Shown here one piece after another: positions 41,707 to 53,911 of a stretch of 64,000 nucleotides of DNA. A program made the position numbers and the translations under genes. The stretch's first letter is position 1, and every line of letters begins with the position of its first letter. A model generated the notes under the pieces. It made no database searches and had not been told where the DNA came from. It saw only the letters and a list, made by a program, of their open reading frames with translations. Source of the stretch: Piromyces finnis (lineage: Eukaryota > Neocallimastigomycota > Neocallimastigomycetes > Neocallimastigales > Neocallimastigaceae). The DNA is taken from assembly GCA_002104945.1 (NCBI GenBank), contig MCFH01000027.1, forward strand, positions 356,001-420,000, in the 5' to 3' direction.

Positions 41707-42320
41707 TAACAATTACCTATAAGAAGAATAAATTTGCAATATAAATAGAATTCTTTTTTTTTTTTTTATATATAATAGACAAAAACAATAATTAATTAAG
41801 CATTATTTAATCACAAAAAAAGTTGTTGGTTTTTTTTTTTTCTTTCTTTTTAAATCTTTTTTTTCTTTTCATCTTTTCAAAAAATAAATAAATAAATAAT
41901 ATTAATTTAATTGCATACATGTACACCTATTCTTATTATTTTTAATAAGTTAATAAGATAAAATTAAAATAACATATATAAATATATATATTTAAAATTA
42001 ATAAAAAAAATTAAAAAAATATATATTATTATTCTTATTTTATATAAATATTGTTTATTATGCCATTGATAGGAGTATAAAAAAATAAAAACATAAACAA
42101 ATAATTAGTATTCATAAATACTAAATACTTTTGATTTTAATTATATATATATTCTTATTGAAATACTAATAAGTTTTGTTTCATATTTTTATCCCTTTTT
42201 TTTTTTTTTTAATAGTTTGTTTGTTTGTTCTAGTGTTAATATTGACAAGTAAATAATAAACCGGTTTTATCGATAAAAAAATAACTAAATAAAGACTGAT
42301 TTTTTAATTTAAATTAAAAT
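41707..42320. other. Tail-to-tail spacer, four-TM gene and UNG
   Basis: AT-rich, T-tract-rich 3' flanks. No gene is seen. Confidence 0.5.
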
Positions 42321-43826
42321 TTATGGTAAATTGTTCCAATCTATTGGTTTATAACCCATTTCAACTAAATAATCATTTGCTTTTGAAAAATGCTTACAAC
42401 CGAAAAATCCACCTCTATTTGCTGAAAGTGGGGATGGATGAACTGCCTTTAAAATAAGATGCTTTTTCTAAATACAAAAGAAAAAAATAGTAAAAATATG
42501 TAATAATCATTAATATCTATTCTATTAATTTTATTTCTACATTTAAAACTTTAAATATTTTTATAGTATATATAATATAATTTCATATTTTTTTATAAAA
42601 TTACCTTGTCAATGTTCTTTCCTTTTTTTTGAGCATGAGAGCCCCACAATATAAATACAACATTTTTTCTACATTGGTTTATATAAGCAATAATAGCATC
42701 AGTAAACTGTTGCCATCCGATACTTGAATGAGATGCTGGTTCACCTTTTCTTACACTTAAAGATGTATTTAATAACAGTACACCTTGTTTAACCCAACCA
42801 TCTAAATAGCCATGTTTTGGTATATCAAATTTATCACCTAAATCATTTTTTAACTCTCTGTAAATATTGATTAAGGATGGTGGTGGTGGAACACCTTTTT
42901 TAACTGAAAAACATAAACCATGAGCTTGTCCAATACCATGATAAGGATCTTTTTATAAAATGGGGATTTTAAGTAATTATTTTTTATCAATTAAATATCA
43001 TAAATTTATTGTAATATCATAAAAATATATATATTTTTTTAGTCAACTTTTTAAAAGTAATTTTTAATTTATTATATATCAAATTAAAATATCTTTTAAT
43101 TTTATAATTGCTATTAAATAATATTATTTCTATTCATAATATATATACAATTTGGAAAAAAAAATAATAATAATAATAATAATAAGACTATTGTAATTAT
43201 AATTATTATTTTACCTTGTCCGATAATTACAACACGAACTTGTTTTAATGGACATTGTGTAAAACTATACATATCTTTTTCTTCGGGAAATATAATTTTT
43301 CCTTCTTTCTTTTCTTTTTCAATGAATTTTTTAAGCTATTTTAAATTTAAAATTATTATAAAATAATAATAATAATAATAATAAATTATTTATTTCTATT
43401 AATTTAAATTAAATTCTTTATAACTTTCAAAATACCAACTTTTATGAAATATGCTTTTATCATTTCAGAACGGAAAGCCTTATACCAATCCTCAGCCATA
43501 TATTTTTTTTCAAGAACTAAATGAGCTGGTACTAATTCCTTCTTTTCCTAAAAAAAAGGTTATAATATTTTTAATAATAAAAAAAAAAAACATTTACAAT
43601 TCAGGATTTGTTATTATTTTAAGAAATTTTAAAAGTATCGAAAGTTTATAAAAATTTTATACATATATATTATATATATTATATATATATATAAACATAC
43701 TGGAACATCAGTTTTAAGTTTTTTTGAATCACTATTATCATCATTATCATCAATTGAATGTTTTTTACTTTCTTCTGGTTTTGGAGGTGGATTCTCTACT
43801 CTTTTAAAATAATTTAATAAAGACAT
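42321..43826 (-). CDS. UNG1: Uracil-DNA glycosylase (family 1, 5 exons)
   Basis: Removes uracil from DNA as the first step of base excision repair; 281 residues. Exons in transcription order: 43701-43826, 43440-43547, 43215-43335, 42605-42948 and 42321-42467. The water-activating motif GQDPYHG (117-123) and the DNA-intercalation loop starting at His243, [15 protein letters not shown], are intact, as is [17 protein letters not shown]. The N-terminus SLLNYFKR resembles the degenerate PCNA-interacting sequence at the start of other UNG proteins, followed by a Lys-rich stretch that may target the nucleus. The second intron would use a non-standard donor GTTGGT; homology sets this junction (YFIK|LKKF). 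It is divergent from the nuclease gene. Confidence 0.95.
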
Positions 43827-44255
43827 TTTGAATAATAATAAAATTTGACTTTAAAAATATATTCTTCTATTTTTTTATGCTTTTTTTTTTATCTATAAAA
43901 AAAACCTTGTCCCCTACTTTTAATATATTTAAACGAACTATCCGCCAACCAAAACTATTAAATTAATGTAACAGTTTATTATTTAATTTGTTACATAATG
44001 TAGTTCATGAATTAAATTTAATTACATTTTTTTAAAATTATATTTTTAATTAAATTCCAAATTCTACTCTTCTTTTTTTTTAAGAAAAAAAGTATAAACT
44101 TATAAATTAACTAATTAATAAAAAGTTGTTGTTGTTTTCTTATATATAAAAATAAAAAAAGTATGTTCATTTTTAATGAAAATATATTATTTATTTAATT
44201 ATATAATTTATTCAATATCATAAAAATAAAGAAAAAAAAAAAAAATAGATTTACT
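43827..44255. promoter_or_regulatory. 429-bp shared divergent promoter of UNG and the Asteroid-like nuclease
   Basis: Both start codons face outward from this interval. Around 43941-43948 the minus strand reads TTGGCGGA, an E2F-like sequence that stands out in AT-rich DNA. Coordinated cell-cycle expression of two DNA-metabolism genes is a hypothesis only. Confidence 0.4.
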
Positions 44256-46153
44256 ATGGGCATAAAAGGATTAACAACATTCACAAATAAGTGCTTTGAA
44301 GAATTCGCAATATCGAAAGAAAATTTATTAAAAGAGAAAATTAAGGAATTAGAAAAGAAAAATGATAATTCAAAAGAAATAAAAGATATTTTAAAAACTT
44401 TGGAAAAAGAATTATTAATTAATAAAAAAAAGCAAAACGAAAAATGTCTTTCTTTTGATATTAATATGAATTTATTTAATTCACTGTCATTAGAAAGTGA
44501 TTTGAAAAAAATTCAATATCCAAAAATTAATAAAGATGGTAAATTATCATTAATTATTGATGCAAATTCTTTTTTCTTTTATTTTTCATCAAAAATCAAT
44601 TGGGTTACCTGTGATTATTCTAATTTTATTGAATTTTTAAAATTTGTAAGTAGACAAAATTATATTTACCAAAGAAATTCGAAAATCATAATATTTTTTT
44701 ACTAAAAAAAATAATAATAATAACTTTTTCATTATCATAATTATTATTGATAACAATAAATATATTATTTTTTAATAAATAATAGTATGTTAGGATATTT
44801 ATATCAATAAAAGATGTTAAAAATATATTTTTTATATTTGATGGAATAGAACCAATAAATAAAATAAATTCTGGAACTTCTATTAAAAGAATAAAAAGTA
44901 AAGGAAAAAGAATATTTAATAAAGTTAAGAATAGTGTAGTAAATAATAATATAAGAGCAAATTACGATGATATGGTAATAGCTTATAATCCACTTTATCC
45001 ACCACCTCTCACTATTATTATATATATGCAAGAATTAAGAAAAATAAGTAAAAATTTAAAAGACTTCAAGTTCCCAGTAAACTTAAAAGTAATTCAAGCA
45101 GAATATGAAGCTGATGTAATTGTAGCTAAATATGCAAGAAAATATAATGGGTAATTAAATATATAATTTTTCCTATTAATTATATTAACAAATTTATATA
45201 TCATTGCTAATACAAATTGTCTAATTATGCATATAAAATATTTGAAATAATTTGCCAATAAAGTTTTATTATAGGAAATGACTCCGACTATTTAATATAT
45301 GAATCACCGGGATATATACCACTAGATAGTATTACATTACCTGAAATGAAAAAAATAAAATATCCTTGTAAAAAAAAGTGGAAAATAGAATGTACTCTTT
45401 GGAAAATCAAAAGTTTATGTGATATATTAGATTTTCCCAGTTTATATTTGCCAGTTTTCGGTACATTATGTGGTAATGATTATATTGACTCATTTAAAAT
45501 ACCTATGAGTTTTGTTAAAGAATATACGGAAACTCTTATAAATTATTATATAGTTGATAAAATTGAATATGAAAATTATGATTCAAAAGAAATTCTTCGA
45601 GTTATCAACAAAAATGTTAATATATTTAATGATAAGGATACGCTGAAAGAGGCACTCGATGATTTTCCTAAACTAAAATATAAGATTAATGAGATTATTA
45701 GAACAAATGCTAATAAAGCAAATACAAAAAAGAAAAAGGTTAATGTGATACCTATAAAAGATGAAGACTTGAATAATATAGCCACTATAATATATAAAAA
45801 AAACTATATGAAGGTTTTAGTAGAATATCTTAAGAAGAAAATTTCAAAATCAGAAAAAAGAGTAATCTCAAATACTAGTAATAGTAGTATATCTCAAGAA
45901 AGGGAGTATAATAAAGTAAAGTTAATAAAAGCCTTGATTTTAGATATAGCAAAAGATAAAAATGAATCTGAGGAAAAATATCAAAAATTATATGATTTAG
46001 CTAAAGTTTATATTTCAAATGATGAATTTATTGAAAAGCAAAATTTTTCTGAATTTATAAACCAAAAAAATATTAATAAAATATCTGATTACTTTTACAA
46101 GGGATTATTCTATGGAAAAGAAGTAAAAGGTATGTATATTCAATTAAAAAGAA

Positions 46154-46196
<43 letters not shown>

Positions 46197-47233
46197 TGTT
46201 ATTTATTATTTAATATTATTTATATTTAGTTTTAAAGTATAAAACATTCCATTGTTCTCCTTATTTAGAAAATGTATTTAATGATTCGTGTTGGGAAATT
46301 ACTAATAAACTTAGAAAAAAATTATATTCAATATTATTTTCACTATATGGCTGTGATAATGAAAATAAATCTGTAACTATTGAAGAATATAAAAGAAAAA
46401 AAATTGAATTACATGAAGATGAAATTGATGAAATCGAAGAAAGTTATGATGACGAAAAAGTAAATAGCGTTTTCATTACAGTAGAAGAAACAAACCCTTC
46501 TATTATAAATCCTAAAACTAGAGAACTTAAATATTTCATTAATAAATATGTTAAAGAGGATATAATAATAAATTTAAAGAATATTGGTATTACAGAGAAA
46601 GAGAAATTTGCACTTTATAAAAAGATATTTTATTCAAGTAACATGAAAATGAATGGTGTTAAAAAGATTTTCATACCAATAGCTACATCCATTAGATTTT
46701 TTATAATTGAAACTTATAAAAGAAATAAATTGAACGCCATTACGGAACATGAATTGACAGCATTAATAGCATCAATAGTGTCATCAATGTCAAATCTTCT
46801 TGGAGTTCAAAACACTCGAAATAACAATTCTTCATTAAAAGTAACAAATAAAACAAGTCCATTGCCAAAAAACAAAGTATCCAAAATGACATTACATTTT
46901 ATTCATCGATTTTCCGAATTTCAAAATATAATATTTTTAAATATTTTTATATTATCAGCATTAACATTACTTGATTCCCCTTTTTTAAATAATAAATCAA
47001 ATATGATAAATCATTTCCATGAGTATTGTTGGGCATATGGTTTTCATAAATTTTTGGAATATTTTAAAACATTAGATTTTCTTCATAATGGTAAAGGAGA
47101 AAAGGAAGGACCATTTCATTCTAATTTTTTAAATAATGAATTTAAAATGATACTTAATGCCGTTATTGAAAATATTAATCACTATATTATTATAAATAAA
47201 GAAAAGCCCTTTTTAAAATATTACTTAAAATAA
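44256..47233 (+). CDS. XPG/Asteroid-like structure-specific nuclease (4 exons)
   Basis: Exons 44256-44645, 44786-45150, 45264-46129 and 46230-47233 give 874 residues. The protein begins MGIKGLTTF, the classic XPG/FEN/Asteroid start in which the free N-terminal Gly side contacts DNA. Metal-binding acids are all present: Asp102 (LIIDANS), Asp149 (IFDG), Glu236/Glu238/Asp240 (AEYEAD) and Asp258/Asp260 (GNDSDYLIY). The following ESPGYIPLDS and LPVFGTLCGNDYID fit the Asteroid-domain subfamily rather than FEN1 or XPG. The rest is a large helical C-terminal region without a known domain. An intact active site predicts nuclease activity; the biological role is unknown. For intron 2 I used the acceptor at 45262-45263, because the nearer AG breaks the frame. 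Confidence 0.85.
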
Positions 47234-48058
47234 CAAATCTTTAAAAAAAATTAAAATATAAATAATAATGCAAGCAAGTATTTAATTTAATTTGTTTATT
47301 TATTTATTCTTTTTCAAAAAAAAAAATAATAATAATAATAATAATTATAAATACGAATAATATTCATTTCAGAAATTTTGAAAATTTTTACAAATATACC
47401 CAGAAGATAAATTTTAAATTTTAATTGTGGATTTTTTATCTATTATCTACAACTATAAAGTTTAAAAAATATTAAATATAACAAAATAAAATATACCAAA
47501 AACATAATAATAGTAATAAATAATAATATCAAATAAATAAAAAAAAACTTTTTTTTATAAATAAAAGTATTATTATTTCAATATATTGATTTTTCAAGAT
47601 ATATATATTTTTCATTAAAAAAAAAAAAAAGGTTGTTATTTTTTATTATTTGAAATAACGTAAAGCAATTCCAAAAATCAAAAATGTAAATTATTTTATA
47701 TATAATTACATAATTTATATCATTAAATGTATAAAATTATAATAAATTTATATTATTTAAATTTTAAATCTTTAAATATTTTTAAAAAAAAAAAAGTGCA
47801 TACAATGATATTGACTATTAAGAATATCTTGTCAAATTTAAAAAGAAAAATCTAAACTCTAAAAATAGTATTATATATATTTATGTAATAATTTGAGTTT
47901 TTTTTTTTTTTCTTCTTCTTCTTCTTCTTCTTTTTTATTTCTTTATTTCTTTTTTTTTACTTTTAAAATTAAATAAAATCCTGAACCTTTAAATTTTAAG
48001 GAAATTTTAATTCCCATTTAAATAAAAATATAATCAAATATTTTTAATAAATATAACA
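47234..48058. other. Intergenic spacer, no gene seen
   Basis: AT-rich with poly-A, (AAT)n near 47326-47345 and a CTT repeat at about 47911-47931 in the probable 5' UTR or promoter of the next gene. Confidence 0.5.
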
Positions 48059-49078
48059 ATGGGATGTGATTGTCCTGACGTTTTAAGTAATTTTAATTTT
48101 AGTTATATTGTAACAAATATACTTTATTACACAAAAGATTCATTATATTATTGTTATATTATACAATTAATTCTTGTTGGTTATGGATATATGAGATTTG
48201 GTAAAGGAAAATATTGGAAAACATTACTTATTGCATCATGTACAGGGTTATTAGGAGCAATATTAGAAAAAATATGTGTTGTATGGACTGATCATCCGAA
48301 AAACACAAATGCGAAATTAATATATATATTATTATTGTTGAATGAGCCATGTTGGATTATTACTGAATTTGCAATTCCATATTTAAATATGATCAAATTA
48401 AATGCAGTATTAGCAAAAAATGGACAAGATATTTTAAAAATATTTACTATAATTATGTTTATATTATTTTCAATATTTAGATTTAGAATTGGTTATTTAA
48501 GATATTCTTCTCATACCGTATTTAATGAAGAAATATTTCATGCCCATGGTTTTGCATTTAGTACCATGGCAATTACAGAATTCGTATTTAGTATATGTAT
48601 TTTAAAAAAAATAACAAAAAACTTTAATACAGCAAAGGAGAGAGGAGTCCATGATGAATTATATGATAAATCAAGAAAATCATCCCTTACTATTCTATTA
48701 TTAATTGATATATGTGGTATTATTTTAGCCATTTTATCAATGTTTAGTAATGATACTCTTGAAAAAGTTCTTAAACCTTTCCATTGTTTAAAATCAAATT
48801 CAATTTTAATTTTAGCATTTGATTCAATTATATTAAAATTAGATTCAAAAACTCATGGATTTAGTACATCAAGTTCATTTTATAAATCTTCCGCCAATGC
48901 CGAATCAACAACAAATTATATTCAATCTAGTCAAAATATAAATTGTCCCAAAAATAATTTATCGAATGAAAAAATTCATAGAGTAGATATAGAAAAATTG
49001 GGAAATATTAATGAAAATCCTACAACTAATATACCAAATTCATCATCTATTAACTCTATTCAAATAGCTAACAAATAA
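48059..49078 (+). CDS. Seven-TM membrane protein of unknown function
   Basis: Single exon, 339 residues. Hydrophobic helices lie at about 31-46, 54-76, 85-109, 125-142, 162-183, 208-229 and 244-262, with a short Cys-containing N-terminus (GCDCPDV) and a hydrophilic Ser/Asn-rich C-terminal tail of about 75 residues. The topology is GPCR-like and the polar tail would be cytoplasmic, but I see no class-defining motif (no DRY, no retinal Lys). A fungal receptor or an RTA-like or transporter family is equally possible. Confidence 0.75.
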   Translation: MGCDCPDVLSNFNFSYIVTNILYYTKDSLYYCYIIQLILVGYGYMRFGKGKYWKTLLIASCTGLLGAILEKICVVWTDHPKNTNAKLIYILLLLNEPCWIITEFAIPYLNMIKLNAVLAKNGQDILKIFTIIMFILFSIFRFRIGYLRYSSHTVFNEEIFHAHGFAFSTMAITEFVFSICILKKITKNFNTAKERGVHDELYDKSRKSSLTILLLIDICGIILAILSMFSNDTLEKVLKPFHCLKSNSILILAFDSIILKLDSKTHGFSTSSSFYKSSANAESTTNYIQSSQNINCPKNNLSNEKIHRVDIEKLGNINENPTTNIPNSSSINSIQIANK

Positions 49079-49462
49079 TAAGTATAATAAAATTTAATAT
49101 TTATTATATATACATTTATCATAAAAAAAAAGGATTACAAAATTGGATTTCAATATGAAAATAAAATAATATATTTAATTATATTCACATATATGAAATA
49201 TTTTTTTAATGATACTATTAAATAGTTGTCTTACTTATTTAATAATTATAAATAATGCAAAATATTAGTATTATATGAAAAAATATTGTATATATATCCT
49301 ATTATTTAATTTGCATTTCTTTTATATAATATTAAAAAATATAACATTGCAATCATGCAAAATAAAAAAACAAATAGTTTATATAATAATAATAAAAATT
49401 ATTAATAAAATGATACACATAGTTTTTTCATATTTCTTATTTATTCATTTATTCATTAATAG

Positions 49463-49549
<87 letters not shown>

Positions 49550-50279
49550 TTTGTTAAAGTTTAATACCATAAATTTATTTTTAGTGGAAAAATTACTTAA
49601 TAAAATAGTTTAAAATGAAAATATATTTTTTTATTAAAAGATTAGAAAAACTATAAATAGTTGTTATTATACTTCAATATGTCAGATACTTGATATTCAT
49701 GAAATTAATAATATTTAAAGTGATAAAGAAACATACAAAGATATTAATAGTTTTTTTTTTACAAAAAAAAAAAAGGAATTATATAATATGATTTATTATA
49801 ATAATTTATAACTATAAAAACAATTATGAAAAGGGTATTTACAATAAATAAAATGAAGAATATTAAAGATCAATATTATATGTATTTATTAATATAAATA
49901 TTCATTTTTATAATATTTATTATTAAAATTATTAATTATATAAACAAAAAAGATGAAAACATCTAAATATTGCTTGCTATAATCATATACAAATATTTCT
50001 TTTTTAGTTTTGCATATTTATTTATAAACTAATCTTTTATGTAAAAGTTGAATTTATACCACCAAAAATAATAAGTTTATTTAATATTCAAATTTAATAT
50101 ATACATTTAATTAGGATTAAGCTTTTAAATTTTAAAAATTCATTTATTATGAATAAAGTTAACCTAATCATATTATTATCCAATCAAATTAAATATTTAT
50201 CATTCATTAAATTTAGAATAATATCAATCAATAAATAAAATATAAATACTAGCCCATATCCGGACCATATTAAATTTTC
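49079..50279. repeat. Intergenic spacer with (TTTA)n array at 49465-49551
   Basis: About 22 tetranucleotide units inside an otherwise AT-rich spacer. No protein gene is seen. The right end is the U1 snRNA promoter. Confidence 0.7.
50241..50247 (+). promoter_or_regulatory. Candidate TATA element of the U1 snRNA gene
   Basis: TATAAAT lies 33-39 bases upstream of the U1 5' end. It is followed by a less AT-rich block at 50253-50270 in which CCATAT occurs twice around TCCGGA, a candidate snRNA-specific proximal element. Confidence 0.4.
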
Positions 50280-50445
50280 ATACTTACCTGGCGAGTGTAA
50301 TTTCGTGATCAAGAAGGCGAAATACATGGTTTGGTTGTTTCACATTGCACAAAGTGAAGTGATCAGGCTGCGAACGTTCTATACGAATGTCTCGGTCGCA
50401 TAATTTTTGGTAGTGGGGATTACAGGCGTTCGCGCCAGTTTTCCC
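50280..50445 (+). ncRNA. U1 spliceosomal snRNA
   Basis: About 166 nt, close to the human length of 164. The 5' end reads ATACTTACCTGGC, whose ACTTACCT pairs with 5' splice sites. Stem-loop I has the U1-70K loop GATCAAGAAGG (50307-50317) closed by ATTTCG/CGAAAT. Stem-loop II presents the U1A loop ATTGCAC (50344-50350) closed by TTCAC/GTGAA. Stem-loop III is GCGAACGTTC paired with GAATG..TCGC. The Sm site AATTTTTGG is at 50402-50410. Stem-loop IV closes with GGCG-TTCG-CGCC near 50426-50436. Every expected landmark is present in order. It stands out as a G+C-rich island. Confidence 0.97.
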
Positions 50446-50753
50446 TTTTATTAATTAATTTAATTTAAAAACTTTGTAATCAAATAATATATTTTTTAAT
50501 AATTTTAATAATTTGTAAATTTAAGAAGAATTTTTGGATGTTGATTAAGAATAAAAGATTAAGAATAAAAGTTTAGTTGCAAATATTAATATTTTAATAA
50601 TATTGATATTTTATTTTGAAATAAAACATTTAAGGTTTGATTTTATATTAAACTATTTAATTATTATTTTTATTTTGTATTTTTAACACTTTATTTCATT
50701 CTATTCTATCATTATTATTTATTATTTTTTTTTTTAATTGTATTTCATTATAA
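50446..50753. other. Spacer between U1 and the DnaJ gene
   Basis: AT-rich 3' flank of U1 and short promoter of the next gene. Nothing else is seen. Confidence 0.5.
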
Positions 50754-53410
50754 ATGGAGGATATTCTTAAGAGGTTTTATTTCTAATATAAATTTTGTTG
50801 GTTTTAAATAAACTTTTTCATTTATATTTTATTGATATAGTTTACAGTTATTTAAATTAGTCGAACCAGGTGAACAGTTAATTAATGATAAAAGATATGA
50901 TGAAGGTGTATCCTATTTTTCTAAATTAATTGGTAATTTTATAATAAATTGATATAAAAGTATATAAGTATAGGAAAGAAGAATTTTTTTTTTTCTTTTT
51001 TCTTTTTTTTTTTTTTTTTTTTTTTGTATATTATTCCTAATTATTAAAGCTATTTCTTTTAATATATGTATCAATAATTATTATTTAGAGAAATTTCCAA
51101 ATGAAGCTGAGTTATATAATAAAAGAGCATCTTGTTATATTTATTTAGAAAATGCTGAAAAAGCTATTGAGGATAGTACAAAAGCCATTAGTTTAGATAA
51201 ATTAAATTTAAAGTCCTATTTTCGTAATTTACGTTGTTATATTTTTTTGGGAAATGTTGAAAAAGCAAAATATTATGCGGAAAATGGATTAAAATTTTCA
51301 AAAAAGACAAACATATCAAAAATGAATAACAAGTTATTTGAAACTGAAGTAATATAAAAATATATATATGTATTAATTTTTATTAAACACTTTTTCAAAA
51401 TGTTTAGAGAATTAATGAATATTTTCTGCTTATTACCCCTAATAAAATATAAACGAATTACACCAAAATTTGAAGTTAAATAATATTATTAAACTGGAAG
51501 AACTTTTAAAGAACGTTAAACTAAATTATCAAAGAAGAAAATATACAAATGCTTTAAAATATTTAGAGGAAGCATTTTTAATTGCAGATCCAACTTTGGA
51601 GCAACGTATAAAATTGAGAGATGGTAATGAATAATCATTATATACCTATTTTTTTTTTAAAATACTTTATAAAATATGAAATTGTTTCTTAAAAAATGAA
51701 ATGAAAAAAAAAAAAAAGCCAATATATATATACGTATTATTTATATATTTATTTATTTATAAATATAATATATTAGGTATTAGCATGTTTGGTAATATAT
51801 CAACAAACGGAGTTTGCAAAGAGTGGCAACTATTTCGTGGAAAGATTTTATTAAAGTGTAAACAATTTACAAGTGCAAAAAAGATTGCAAGGTTATTATA
51901 ATTTTTAAGTATATATATATATATATTATTTTTTTTTATCTTAACTATTTAATAACTGTTTGGGAATGACATCTATTATTTAAAATAGTAATTTATAACC
52001 ATTAAATCATCATCATTGATGTCTATTTTATATTATATTATAATAGTACAATGACAAATAAATATCCGTTATATTTACATGGTCAATTTTTTAGTACATA
52101 TATGCAATATATATATGACGAAATTCCAACGAATGATATTATTATGAAACTTAAGGATATAATTAAGAGTTTAAATAATGATGATGATAATGAAGTGGAT
52201 CTTTTTGAAAATGATGATATTTTAAATGAAGTATTAGATTTTCATAGAGCTGTTGAGGAAATTGAACGTTTAAAAAAGAAACATAATGATGAATATAACC
52301 AAGAAAAATATAAATCAGCAGATAATGGTTATTATCAATGTTTAAAGACATTAGATTTTTATGAATTATATGGAATATCCTATATTAAACTATTAAGTAA
52401 TATATCAAATACAAAAAGTAAGGTAAAGTTTATCATAATAAAAAAAAAGTCAAAAAATAACAATTACAATGATATATATAATTATAATTGAGATAGAGTA
52501 ATTTTTAATTTTCAACTATCTAAATTTAAATATAGTTAAATAATTATAGATTATCAGTAAATTATTGTACAAGTGGTATTGAAATGTTAGAAAATATTAT
52601 TATTGGTAGTAATAAAAAAAAGGTTGAAATAAAAATTAGGGAAATTAATAAATCTTCATTTAAGTATTTGTTTACTAAATTATACATGAGAAGAGCATCC
52701 TCCTATAGACAACAAAAATTTTATGAAAAGGCAATCCATGATTATGAATTTTTATTAAAATTACTACCTGATGATAATGGTATATGTTTTTTTTTTTTTT
52801 TTTTTTTTTCTAGTAGTTATTGTATTATGTGTATTATATGTATTATATATATTATTAATAATATTAGTATAATAAATTTATTTTTATTTTATTCTTTTTC
52901 TTTTTATTAGAAATTAAACAAAACTTAAATGATACGAAATATGAAAAAGAAAATAAAAATAATAATTCTAAAGATAACAATAGTAATAATAACAATAACA
53001 ATAGTTATAAAAATAATAATAGCTCAGCCGACCTAAATACAGATGATAATTACTATACATTGTTAGGATTAAAATTTGAAGATAATCCTGATATTAATAC
53101 AATTAAAAAATCTTTTCATAAAATGGCTCTTAAATACCATCCTGATAAATGTACTGGTAAAAGTAGTATTCAAAAAGAGGAGGCTGAACGAAAATTTAAA
53201 AAAATTAATGAAGCTTACTCTGTATTATCTAACAATGATTCAAAGCAAGCTTATGATAATAAATTAAAGTATTCTAATTTCTTTAAGGTTTATTTTGATT
53301 CAAAACCTGATAAAACGCCACAAAAGAAACAAACTGTTTCAACAGATGAATTATTGGATCGATTTATTAATGAAGAAAATAAGAAAAAATTCTTTTTTGG
53401 ATGGTTTTAA
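50754..53410 (+). CDS. TPR-DnaJ co-chaperone, DNAJC7/TPR2-like (8 exons)
   Basis: Exons 50754-50773, 50841-50932, 51089-51348, 51476-51623, 51777-51891, 52047-52417, 52558-52779 and 52911-53410 give 575 residues. Tandem TPR helices fill most of the protein, for example ELYNKRASCYIYL and AIEDSTKAISLD early, and LYMRRASSYRQQ and AIHDYEFLLKL later. An Asn-rich linker precedes the J domain (about 457-525) with HPDK at 486-489, which stimulates Hsp70 ATPase. No signal peptide is present, so a cytosolic DNAJC7-type role linking Hsp70/Hsp90 is more likely than ER P58IPK. The tiny first exon with donor GTTTTA is the weakest part. Exon 6 must use the inner GTAAGG donor to keep frame. Confidence 0.88.
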
Positions 53411-53911
53411 TTTTTCTTTTTTTTTTTTTTTTTTTTTTTTTAAATAAAAATATAATAGTTGTAAATATTTTGTACTTTTGAATCTTTTTTTTTAATCAAC
53501 TATAAAAATAAATATATATCAATATTTAATTATTAATACTTTTATTTTACAAAATAGATATCATTAAAATTTATATATATATTTTATTTAAATTATATTA
53601 ATTTTTATCAATGATTATAAAGTTAAAAAATGATTATTGTTAGTATTTCAATGAAAAAAACAACAACAATAACAAAAAAAAAAAAAAAAAAAAATCTAAT
53701 ATTCTATAAAAATTTATAATGAATTTACTTGATCAATTTTTATTAAATAAAATAAATTAGTAAAAATAAATTAAAAAAATAAGATTGGTTTTTTATGTTT
53801 TTTTTTTTTTTTTTTTATCTTTTGATTATATTATTAATTTAAAAATAGACTATATGGAATTGTGTAGGTAAACGATGTTATTAAAATAAATAATTAATTC
53901 CAATCATTAAT
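53411..53911. other. Tail-to-tail spacer, DnaJ gene and NOP14
   Basis: Poly-T just after the DnaJ stop, A20-type run near 53675-53694, no gene. Confidence 0.5.

Noticed and set aside
45151-45274. Intron of the nuclease gene ending at the AG at 45273-45274
   Set aside because: It gives an immediate stop; the AG at 45262-45263 restores GFIIGNDSDYLIY, which matches the family.
49275-49613. 112-codon plus-strand frame across the (TTTA)n array
   Set aside because: Composition is that of random AT-rich DNA plus the tetranucleotide repeat; no start context or domain.
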